5,022 bases of DNA from Nocardia sp. (lineage in GTDB: Bacteria > Actinomycetota > Actinomycetes > Mycobacteriales > Mycobacteriaceae). The notes under the pieces were generated by a model. The model was given only the letters and a program-made list of their open reading frames with translations, did not search any database and had not been told where the DNA came from. The stretch is from assembly GCA_013361595.1 (NCBI GenBank), contig JABFXT010000594.1, forward strand, positions 1-5,022, written 5' to 3'. Both the position numbers and the translations under genes were made by a program. Of this stretch, positions 1 through 5,022 are shown one piece after another (the stretch's first letter is position 1; each line of letters opens with the position of its first letter).

Positions 1-537
1 GACCGCACCGCCCGCGATCACCTGGCCGAGATCCTGGCCACCGACCTTCCGGTGGTCGTCGACGCGGACGGTCTGACGCTGCTGGCGAGCGAACCGGACC
101 TGGTCCGCGGCCGCCCGGCGCCCACCGTGCTGACCCCGCACGCCGGGGAATTCAGCAGATTGACCGGTGCGGAGCCGGGACCCGACCGGGTCGCCGCGGT
201 ACGCGAGTTCGCCGAATCGTGGCAGGTCGCGGTGCTGCTCAAGGGCCGGGCGACGCTGGTCGCCGCGCCGGGCCACCGAGTGCTGGTCAACGAGGCCGGT
301 GGTTCGTGGGCCGCGACCGCCGGGGCGGGAGATGTGCTCTCCGGGGTGATCGGTGCGCTGCTCGCCGCGGGCCGCGATCCGGTACTCGCCGCGGCGGCCG
401 CGGCCCGGGTGCACGCGCTGGCCGCGGGACTGGCCGCGCACGACACTCCGGGTGGTGGCGCCGCGCCCATCTCGGCGTCACCGCTGCTGCGGCATCTGCC
501 CGCTGCCGTCGCGACCTTGCGCGCGCTGTCCGCGTGA
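1..537 (+). CDS. nnrD: ADP-dependent NAD(P)H-hydrate dehydratase, C-terminal part (5' end outside window)
   Basis: The reading frame is open from base 1 and ends at TGA 535-537, giving 178 visible residues; the start lies upstream. The enzyme (YjeF_C / ribokinase-like fold) uses ADP to dehydrate the S-form of NADHX or NADPHX and so repairs damaged nicotinamide cofactors in the cytosol. Visible family signatures, numbered from base 1, are VVVDADGL (about 18-25), TPHAGE (45-50), LLKGRATLV (about 79-87) and the nucleotide-binding block ATAGAGDVLSG (105-115), whose Asp111 corresponds to the conserved catalytic Asp of the GxGD motif. In most actinobacteria this domain is fused behind an NAD(P)H-hydrate epimerase (YjeF_N) domain; that part would lie before the window, so the fusion is inferred. 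It precedes alr on the same strand with a 122-nt gap, so cotranscription is uncertain. The family call is firm. Confidence 0.93.
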   Translation, partial: DRTARDHLAEILATDLPVVVDADGLTLLASEPDLVRGRPAPTVLTPHAGEFSRLTGAEPGPDRVAAVREFAESWQVAVLLKGRATLVAAPGHRVLVNEAGGSWAATAGAGDVLSGVIGALLAAGRDPVLAAAAAARVHALAAGLAAHDTPGGGAAPISASPLLRHLPAAVATLRALSA

Positions 538-603
538 GGACGTGGTGAACGGTGTCCGTGGGTGGACAGCGCTGGCCGCGCCCGCCCGGAGTACGCACTG
601 CCG

Positions 604-631
604 GGACCCACGGGTGGCCCCCGTCGGGTCC
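604..631 (+). other. Strong stem-loop in the nnrD-alr gap (possible terminator or leader structure)
   Basis: GGACCC-ACGGG (604-614) can pair with CCCGT-c-GGGTCC (620-631), giving 11 base pairs with a single bulged C at 625 and a five-base loop at 615-619. No T-run follows, so it is not a canonical Rho-independent terminator, although actinobacterial terminators often lack one. It ends 28 nt before the preferred alr GTG. The left arm can instead pair with an upstream segment (556-563 with 606-613, eight perfect pairs), and a small hairpin (553-557 with 564-568) overlaps that segment. The pairings are read directly from the bases; a terminator or attenuator role is inference. Confidence 0.5.
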
Positions 632-645
632 ACTCGGCGAGATGG

Positions 646-651
646 CAGTAT
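646..651 (+). promoter_or_regulatory. Possible weak -10 element just before alr
   Basis: CAGTAT matches the relaxed actinobacterial -10 form (A at position 2, T at position 6). A transcript starting 6-9 nt downstream would begin at or next to GTG 660, giving a leaderless alr mRNA. This would fit the lack of a usable Shine-Dalgarno sequence before 660. I see no convincing -35 hexamer about 17 nt upstream. The assignment is speculative. Confidence 0.2.
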
Positions 652-659
652 CGGCAGGT

Positions 660-1790
660 GTGAACGGTCAAGTGGAAGCAGTCGTCGATCTGGACGCCAT
701 CGCACACAACGTCGGAGTACTGCGTGCGCACGCAGGCGACGCCGCGGTGATGGTGGTCGTCAAGGCCGACGGCTACAACCACGGTGCCGTCGAGGTGGCG
801 CGGACCGCGCTGGCCGCGGGCGCGGCCGAACTGGGGGTCACCACGGTGGCCGAGGCGGTCACACTGCGCGCCGCCGGGATCACGGCGCCGATCCTGTGCT
901 GGCTCAATACCTGTGATTCCGATTACGCCGCGGCCGTCGCCGCCGATATCGAAATCGGGATCTCCTCGCCGGAACAGCTCGAGGCGGTCGCCGCGGCTGC
1001 CCGGAAGGTCGGCGAACAGGCCGTCGTGAGCCTCAAGGTCGACACCGGCCTCAACCGCAACGGGATAGAGCGGAGTGTGTACCCCGTGGTGCTGGCGGCC
1101 CTGCGGGAACTCGTGGACGACGGGGTGGTGCGGTTCCGGGCGATCTTCTCCCATCTCGCGCACGCCGACGAGCCCTATCATCCGACCATCGATATCCAGC
1201 GCGACCGTTTCCTCGAAGCCATCGCCGTAGCGAAGGAATACGGGCTGGAGCCGGACCTGGTACACCTGGCCAATTCCGCGGCCACACTGACCCGGCCCGA
1301 TCTGGCCTTCGATATGGTCCGCCCGGGTATCGCGATGTACGGCCTCACGCCGGTACCCGAGATCGGCGAATTCGATCTCCGGCCCGCGATGACCTTCCAG
1401 GCCGAGGTGGCGTTGGTCAAACACGTCGCCGCGGGGGAGGGTGTGTCCTACGGTCACGAGTGGATCGCCCCGGCCGACACCACCGTCGCGCTGATTCCCG
1501 CCGGTTACGCCGACGGTGTGTTCCGGCCGCTCGGCGGGCGAATGGACGTGTGGGTCGGTGGCCGCCGTCGCCCGAATCGTGGCCGGGTCTGTATGGACCA
1601 GCTGGTGGTGGATCTCGGTGACAATGCCGAGGGTGTGGCCGAGGGTGATACCGCCATCCTGTTCGGATCGGGTAGCCGCGGTGAACCGCGGGCCCAGGAT
1701 TGGGCCGATCTGCTCGGCACGATCCACTACGAAGTGGTGTGCGCGCCCCGCGGCCGGGTACACCGGCGGTATCGAGGGGGTAGGCGATGA
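660..1790 (+). CDS. alr: Alanine racemase (PLP-dependent)
   Basis: Interconverts L- and D-alanine in the cytosol, supplying D-Ala for peptidoglycan; the family is the target of D-cycloserine. With the GTG start at 660 the protein has 376 residues, normal for the family. The PLP-binding lysine is K35 in VVVKADGYNHG. K126 in KVDTGLNRNG aligns with the lysine that is carbamylated in the Geobacillus enzyme, with R133 just after it. R221 (RPGIAMYGL) is the expected partner of the pyridine nitrogen. Y264 in GVSYGHEW is the second catalytic base, M312-D313 lies in VCMDQ, and Y357 lies in GTIHYEV. Start choice: the frame is open back to GTG 552, but the extra 36 residues are Trp/Pro/Gly-rich and unlike Alr. 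ATG 642 is also possible, but codons 642-659 are mostly A/T-ending, unlike the gene body, and GGCGAG touches that ATG with no spacing. Asn40 replaces the usual Gly of the KAD(A/G)YGHG signature. The stop overlaps the next start by 4 nt. Confidence 0.95.
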   Translation: MNGQVEAVVDLDAIAHNVGVLRAHAGDAAVMVVVKADGYNHGAVEVARTALAAGAAELGVTTVAEAVTLRAAGITAPILCWLNTCDSDYAAAVAADIEIGISSPEQLEAVAAAARKVGEQAVVSLKVDTGLNRNGIERSVYPVVLAALRELVDDGVVRFRAIFSHLAHADEPYHPTIDIQRDRFLEAIAVAKEYGLEPDLVHLANSAATLTRPDLAFDMVRPGIAMYGLTPVPEIGEFDLRPAMTFQAEVALVKHVAAGEGVSYGHEWIAPADTTVALIPAGYADGVFRPLGGRMDVWVGGRRRPNRGRVCMDQLVVDLGDNAEGVAEGDTAILFGSGSRGEPRAQDWADLLGTIHYEVVCAPRGRVHRRYRGGRR

Positions 1791-2866
1791 CACGACGAAC
1801 AACCCTGCTGCGTGGTGGGCTGGCCACCGCCGGGGTGGTCGGCGCCATGGCCGGTGTGCACGCGCTGCGCCGGGCCGGTGCGAAGGTGCTGTGGCCCCCG
1901 GTACGCGACGAATACCGGGACGAGAACTTCGCCCTGATAGATCTCGATCGCGCCGGTGAGGTGATCGCCGACGACGGTGTGTGCCTGGCCACCCGCGAAT
2001 GGGGGTCCGGCGACGCCGCCGCCACAGTGATTTTCGTACACGGGTTCTGCAACAGCATGGAGTCGTTCCACTTCCAGCGCCGCCATCTGGCGCAGCGTTG
2101 GGGTTCACGCCTGCGCCTGGTGCTGTTCGATCTGCGCGGTCACGGACGCTCGGGTACGCCGGAAACCGACAGCTGTACGGTGTCCCGGCTCGGCCGGGAT
2201 CTGCTCACGGTGATCGATGCCCGGGCGCCGCGCGGGCCGTTGATCCTGGTCGGGCATTCGCTGGGCGGGATGGCCGTGCTCGCCGCGGCCGCGCACGCCG
2301 GCGGGCTGTTCGCCCAGCGGGTACGCGGTGTCGCGCTGCTGTCCACCGCCGCGGCCGAGGTGACGTCCGCGGGTATCGGGCAGCTGCTGCGCAATCCGGC
2401 GATAGACGGATTCCGGTTGGCCGTGCACACCGCGCCGGCGCTGGTACAGGCCGGGCGGGTCACCGCGCGCCACGTGATCACGCCGATTCTGCACGTGAGT
2501 TCGTTCCACGGGCCGGTGAGCCCGACGCTGTCGCGGTTCACCACCATGATGATCGACCGCACACCGGTGGAAACGGTCGTGAAATTCCTGAAAGCCATCG
2601 AATTGCACGACGAGGCGGCGGCATTGCCGGTGTTGCGCGATATTCCGGCGCTGGTGCTCGGCGGTACCCGGGATCTGGTCATTCCGTTCCGCAATTCCCG
2701 TGTGCTGGCACGCGAATTGGACGATTGCGAACTCGTCCGGCTGCCGGATGCGGCGCATATGCCGCAGTTGCAGTACCCGGAGGAGACCAATGCCGCGCTG
2801 GACCGGTTGCTGATCCGCGCCGACGTGGTGGGCGAAGACGACCGCTGGGAGGCCACCGGTGGCTGA
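1787..2866 (+). CDS. Alpha/beta-fold hydrolase, substrate unknown
   Basis: A 359-residue serine hydrolase-type protein with a complete apparent catalytic triad: Ser158 in the nucleophile elbow GHSLGG, Asp296 in LGGTRDLVIPF and His324 in DAAHMPQL. HGF (85-87) forms the likely oxyanion-hole strand turn and DLRGHGRS (115-122) is the usual family motif. A cap region probably spans about 190-270. The N-terminus (TRRTTLLRGG, then a mildly hydrophobic stretch about 10-27) could be a weak signal anchor or Tat-like leader, but no clear cleavage site is visible and the hydrophobicity is modest. Strong Shine-Dalgarno GAGGGGG (1774-1780) lies 6 nt before the ATG, and the start overlaps the alr stop as ATGA, so translation is probably coupled to alr. 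The 3' end overlaps tsaE by 8 nt. Esterase, lipase, peptidase or haloperoxidase-like activity cannot be told apart from sequence. The fold assignment is firm; the role is unknown. Confidence 0.9.
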   Translation: MTRRTTLLRGGLATAGVVGAMAGVHALRRAGAKVLWPPVRDEYRDENFALIDLDRAGEVIADDGVCLATREWGSGDAAATVIFVHGFCNSMESFHFQRRHLAQRWGSRLRLVLFDLRGHGRSGTPETDSCTVSRLGRDLLTVIDARAPRGPLILVGHSLGGMAVLAAAAHAGGLFAQRVRGVALLSTAAAEVTSAGIGQLLRNPAIDGFRLAVHTAPALVQAGRVTARHVITPILHVSSFHGPVSPTLSRFTTMMIDRTPVETVVKFLKAIELHDEAAALPVLRDIPALVLGGTRDLVIPFRNSRVLARELDDCELVRLPDAAHMPQLQYPEETNAALDRLLIRADVVGEDDRWEATGG

Positions 2867-3326
2867 CCACGGCGAACGCCGGTTGCCGGAGGTCACCGAT
2901 ACCGAGGCACTCGGCCGGGAACTCGCCGCGGGGCTGCACGCGGGCGATCTGGTGGTGCTCGACGGTCCGCTGGGTGCCGGTAAAACGGCCCTGACCCGCG
3001 GTATCGCGGCGGGCCTGGGCGTCGGGGGCCGGGTGAGTTCGCCGACCTTCGTCATCGCGCGCCGGCATCCGGCGGGCGACCGGCCCGACGGTCTGCCGGT
3101 ACCGCTGGTCCATGTCGACGCCTACCGGCTGGGCGGGAACCTCGACGAACTCGACGCACTCGATCTGGACACCGAACTCGACGACGCGGTCGTGGTGGTC
3201 GAGTGGGGCAGCGGAATGGCGGAGCGGCTCACCGGCCGGCACCTGCTGGTCCGGATGTCACGGGAGCCGGAATCCGAAGTCCGCACGGCATCTTGGGAGT
3301 GGGTGCACACCGCGGAGGCGCGATAG
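2859..3326 (+). CDS. tsaE: tRNA t6A37 biosynthesis ATPase TsaE
   Basis: A 155-residue P-loop ATPase (YjeE family) that works with TsaB and TsaD to complete the transfer of threonylcarbamoyl to A37 of ANN-decoding tRNAs. Visible motifs are Walker A GPLGAGKT (36-43), the switch-like VSSPTF (59-64), HVDAYRL (85-91) carrying the Walker B-like Asp87, and VVVVEWG (111-117) with the conserved Glu-Trp. Length is normal. The GTG start at 2859 lies inside the end of the hydrolase gene (8-nt overlap) and is preceded by GGGAGG (2847-2852) at 6-nt spacing, a good ribosome-binding site that supports this start. The gene ends in TAG, while the other complete genes here end in TGA. It is followed by an 85-nt gap before tsaB. 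Confidence 0.95.
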   Translation: MADHGERRLPEVTDTEALGRELAAGLHAGDLVVLDGPLGAGKTALTRGIAAGLGVGGRVSSPTFVIARRHPAGDRPDGLPVPLVHVDAYRLGGNLDELDALDLDTELDDAVVVVEWGSGMAERLTGRHLLVRMSREPESEVRTASWEWVHTAEAR

Positions 3327-3395
3327 GTCGCGCGAAATCGGTAACCGGGCTGTTCGGGCGCCGTGCGCCACCGCCGTGTGAAGCGGGTCACCCGG

Positions 3396-3401
3396 TATCG
3401 T
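3396..3401 (+). promoter_or_regulatory. Candidate -10 box for a tsaB-rimI-tsaD transcript
   Basis: TATCGT fits the actinobacterial -10 consensus TANNNT. Transcription starting 6-8 nt downstream (about 3407-3409) would leave a leader of only 3-5 nt before ATG 3412. No purine-rich Shine-Dalgarno sequence lies in the last 15 nt before the ATG, which fits a near-leaderless mRNA. No good -35 hexamer is visible, though many actinobacterial promoters lack one. Matches to TANNNT are common by chance, so this rests mainly on position and on the missing ribosome-binding site. Confidence 0.35.
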
Positions 3402-3411
3402 TGACCAGACC

Positions 3412-4119
3412 ATGCTTGCACTTGCTGTCGACACCGCGACGCCCGCCGTCACGGCGGGACTTGTCGAACTGGAGCAGGCGGCCGCCGGTGCGCACACCTC
3501 GGACGCCGCTCTTCCGCGCACTCTGGCCGTCCGGGTGCTCGTCGATGCCCGCGCGCACGCCGAGGCGCTCACCCCGCAGATCCTGGAATGCCTGGCCGAG
3601 GCCGGGGTGTCGCGTACCGATATCGCGGCGGTGGTCGCCGGGATCGGGCCGGGGCCGTTCACCGGGCTGCGGGTCGGGATGGCCACCGCCGCCGCATTCG
3701 GTGACGCGCTGGGCATCCCGGTACACGGGGTGTGCAGTCTGGATGCGATCGCCGTCGAATGCGCACCGGAACTCGGGCCCGACGACGAACTGCTGGTGGT
3801 CACCGACGCTCGGCGTCGCGAGGTGTACGCCGCGCGTTACCGCGACGGTGGCCGGACCAGGGTCGCCGGACCCGAGGTGAGCAAACCCGCCGAACTGCCG
3901 GTGGCCGGGGCCACCGTGATCGCCGGATCACCGGCGCACACCGCGCTGTTCGAACTTCCCGCGCTGGCCGTGCAGACGCCTTCGCCCGCTGCCCTGGTGC
4001 GGGTCGCGGCGCCCGCCCTGCTGTCCGGCGCATCCCCCGAACCGCTGGTCCCGCTGTATTTGCGCCGCCCCGACGCGGTCGAACGCAGCTACCGCACTCT
4101 CGACCGGATGGGAGCGTGA
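3412..4119 (+). CDS. tsaB: tRNA t6A37 threonylcarbamoyltransferase complex dimerization subunit TsaB
   Basis: A 235-residue ASKHA-fold protein (YeaZ family) that dimerises with TsaD and helps form the TsaB-TsaD-TsaE t6A complex; it is not itself the catalytic subunit. Visible signatures are the N-terminal strand LALAVDTATPAV (about 2-13), HAEALTP (about 46-52), GPGPFTGLRVG (79-89), DARRREVYAARYR (starting at Asp132) and the C-terminal PLYLRRPDAVE. Length is typical. The ATG at 3412 puts the conserved first beta strand right at the N-terminus, so the start is well supported even though no Shine-Dalgarno sequence is evident. It follows tsaE after 85 nt and is separated from rimI by only 2 nt. 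An internal promoter is possible. Confidence 0.95.
   Translation: MLALAVDTATPAVTAGLVELEQAAAGAHTSDAALPRTLAVRVLVDARAHAEALTPQILECLAEAGVSRTDIAAVVAGIGPGPFTGLRVGMATAAAFGDALGIPVHGVCSLDAIAVECAPELGPDDELLVVTDARRREVYAARYRDGGRTRVAGPEVSKPAELPVAGATVIAGSPAHTALFELPALAVQTPSPAALVRVAAPALLSGASPEPLVPLYLRRPDAVERSYRTLDRMGA
4110..4114 (+). promoter_or_regulatory. Ribosome-binding site deciding the rimI start
   Basis: GGGAG inside the last codons of tsaB lies 7 nt before ATG 4122 but only 1 nt before the in-frame GTG at 4116, which would overlap the tsaB stop as GTGA. The spacing favours ATG 4122 as the rimI start. Confidence 0.55.
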
Positions 4120-4121
4120 CA

Positions 4122-4649
4122 ATGGGAACTCGTACCACGGGAATTCGTATAGAACCCATGGAGCCGACCGATATCGCCGGCTGCGTGGAGCTGGAACAAC
4201 TGCTGTTCCCGGAAGACGATCCGTGGCAGGCCGTGGCGTTCCGCTCCGAACTCGCCGCTCGGTACAACCGCTATATCATCGCCCGCGACGATGCCGGGAA
4301 CATGGTGGGCTACGCGGGGATCGCGCTGCTCGGTGATGCCGAACACCCGGAAGCCGAGGTACACACCATCGGTGTCGATCCGACCTGCCACCGGGCGGGT
4401 ATCGGCACACTGTTGCTGGAGGCACTGCTCACCGAGGCCGGGCGCCGCGGCGGACCGGTCTTCCTCGAGGTGCGCACCGACAACGCCGCCGCGATCGCTA
4501 TGTACGCCAAACACGGTTTCCACATCATCGGTCTGCGCAAGAACTACTACCACCCCAGCGGAGCGGACGCGTACACCATGCGTCGTCCCGCGCTGGAAGA
4601 CGTACCGGTGGTCTTCGGTACCCGGACTCCGGACGGGGTGCTGTCGTGA
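4122..4649 (+). CDS. rimI: Ribosomal protein S18-alanine N-acetyltransferase RimI (GNAT family)
   Basis: A 175-residue GNAT N-acetyltransferase. In enterobacteria RimI acetylates the N-terminal Ala of ribosomal protein S18; in mycobacteria a broader protein N-terminal specificity has been reported, so the target here is not certain. The acetyl-CoA motif A is [19 protein letters not shown] (80-98), with the pyrophosphate loop HRAGIG. The catalytic pair of the family is present: Glu116 in LEVRTDN and Tyr128 in [10 protein letters not shown], spaced 12 residues apart as in Salmonella Rim[20 protein letters not shown] (137-155) is the characteristic C-terminal block. A tail of about 20 residues (156-175) extends past the usual family end. 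The stop overlaps the tsaD GTG by 4 nt. Co-location with t6A genes is usual in bacteria. Confidence 0.93.
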   Translation: MGTRTTGIRIEPMEPTDIAGCVELEQLLFPEDDPWQAVAFRSELAARYNRYIIARDDAGNMVGYAGIALLGDAEHPEAEVHTIGVDPTCHRAGIGTLLLEALLTEAGRRGGPVFLEVRTDNAAAIAMYAKHGFHIIGLRKNYYHPSGADAYTMRRPALEDVPVVFGTRTPDGVLS

Positions 4650-5022
4650 TCGTGATGGGAATCGAGAGTTCCTGTGACGAGACCGGCGTCGGAATCGTGC
4701 GCCGGAATCCCGACGGCAGTTGTGAACTCCTGGCCGACGAGGTCGCCTCCAGTGTCGCCGAACACGCCCGCTTCGGCGGTGTGGTGCCCGAGATCGCCTC
4801 TCGCGCCCATCTCGAGGCGATCGTGCCCGCCATGCGGCGTGCGCTGGCGGCCGCGGGGATCGCGGCGCCCGACGCCCTGGCGGTGACGATCGGTCCCGGT
4901 CTGGCCGGAGCGCTGCTGGTCGGCGTCGCGGCCGCGAAAGCCTATGCGGCGGCCTGGGATATTCCGTTCTACGCGTTGAACCATCTCGGCGGGCACGTCG
5001 CGGTCGACACCCTCGAACACGG
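4646..5022 (+). CDS. tsaD: tRNA N6-adenosine threonylcarbamoyltransferase TsaD, N-terminal part (3' end outside window)
   Basis: The catalytic subunit of the t6A complex (Kae1/YgjD/Gcp family), which transfers the threonylcarbamoyl group from threonylcarbamoyl-AMP to A37. The 125 visible codons carry [13 protein letters not shown] (5-17), [20 protein letters not shown] (about 33-52), [27 protein letters not shown] (about 88-108) and NHLGGH, in which His113 and His117 match the two metal-ligand histidines of the family HxxxH motif. The GTG at 4646 overlaps the rimI stop (GTGA) and has GGACGGGG (4631-4638) 7 nt upstream; GTG 4652 and ATG 4655 are in frame but would trim the first beta strand. 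The frame stays open to the window edge; a full protein of about 340-350 residues is expected. In mycobacteria groES-groEL follows, which cannot be checked here. Confidence 0.96.
   Translation, partial: MIVMGIESSCDETGVGIVRRNPDGSCELLADEVASSVAEHARFGGVVPEIASRAHLEAIVPAMRRALAAAGIAAPDALAVTIGPGLAGALLVGVAAAKAYAAAWDIPFYALNHLGGHVAVDTLEH

Noticed and set aside
353..916. A 187-codon plus-strand frame spanning the end of nnrD and the start of alr
   Set aside because: It is an Arg-rich shadow frame overlapping two genes with clear family motifs. GAGGA (536-540) near the in-frame GTG 545 looked like a ribosome-binding site for a leader peptide, but no short stop-terminated leader follows.
18..2108. A 696-codon open frame on the minus strand, antisense to nnrD, alr and the hydrolase
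   Set aside because: Long antisense frames are expected in high-GC DNA with strong third-base bias. The product is Arg/Pro/His-rich with no domain, and three recognisable genes occupy the other strand.
3357..3369. Small hairpin GGCGC-cgt-GCGCC in the tsaE-tsaB gap
   Set aside because: Five base pairs with a three-base loop and no T-run. Such short GC stems occur by chance throughout this sequence.
3344..3396. Inverted repeat ACCGGG (3344-3349) and CCCGGT (3391-3396) before tsaB
   Set aside because: Six bases at about 40-nt spacing is not significant at this GC content, and the right arm runs into the candidate -10 box without a clear operator layout.
648..3400. Shared GTATCG before both alr (648-653) and tsaB (3395-3400), suggesting a common control motif
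   Set aside because: A six-base match at different distances from the two starts (6 and 11 nt) is most likely chance; only the tsaB copy gives a TANNNT -10 match.
3203..3880. A 225-codon plus-strand frame bridging tsaE and tsaB
   Set aside because: Pro/Arg/Ser-rich composition typical of an out-of-frame reading; it overlaps the conserved ends of tsaE and tsaB and has no recognisable motif.
1..5022. Mobile elements, CRISPR repeats, tRNA/rRNA genes, phage or defence genes
   Set aside because: None seen. Coding density, strand use and composition are uniform across the window, and every gene with a recognisable function is a conserved housekeeping gene.

Overview
This window is a stretch of actinobacterial housekeeping chromosome. 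It is very GC-rich by eye, uses GTG as well as ATG starts, ends most genes with TGA, and is tightly packed with all genes on the + strand. Protein wording and gene order point to the Mycobacteriales, most likely a Nocardia- or Rhodococcus-like member. That placement comes from remembered family resemblance, not from a search.

Layout from left to right: the C-terminal part of the NAD(P)H-hydrate dehydratase (nnrD, 1-537, start outside the window); a 122-nt intergenic region holding a strong stem-loop and a possible weak promoter (538-659); alanine racemase (alr, about 660-1790); an alpha/beta-fold hydrolase of unknown substrate (1787-2866); tsaE (2859-3326); an 85-nt gap with a candidate -10 box (3327-3411); tsaB (3412-4119); rimI (4122-4649); and the first 125 codons of tsaD (4646-5022, running off the window).

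Functionally there are three themes. nnrD repairs damaged (hydrated) NADH and NADPH. alr makes D-alanine for peptidoglycan. tsaE, tsaB and tsaD are three of the four proteins needed for the bacterial t6A37 tRNA modification; the fourth, TsaC/Sua5, is not here. rimI, an N-terminal acetyltransferase, sits inside the t6A group. From alr to tsaE the genes overlap (4 nt, then 8 nt), as do rimI and tsaD (4 nt), so two translationally coupled blocks are likely: alr-hydrolase-tsaE and tsaB-rimI-tsaD. The second block may have its own promoter as well as read-through from the first.

I found no mobile element, CRISPR array, RNA gene or phage trace. I do not see a clearly new system. The points most worth a second look are the stem-loop with a competing alternative pairing before alr, the SD-less, possibly near-leaderless tsaB start, and the uncharacterised hydrolase lodged between alr and tsaE.
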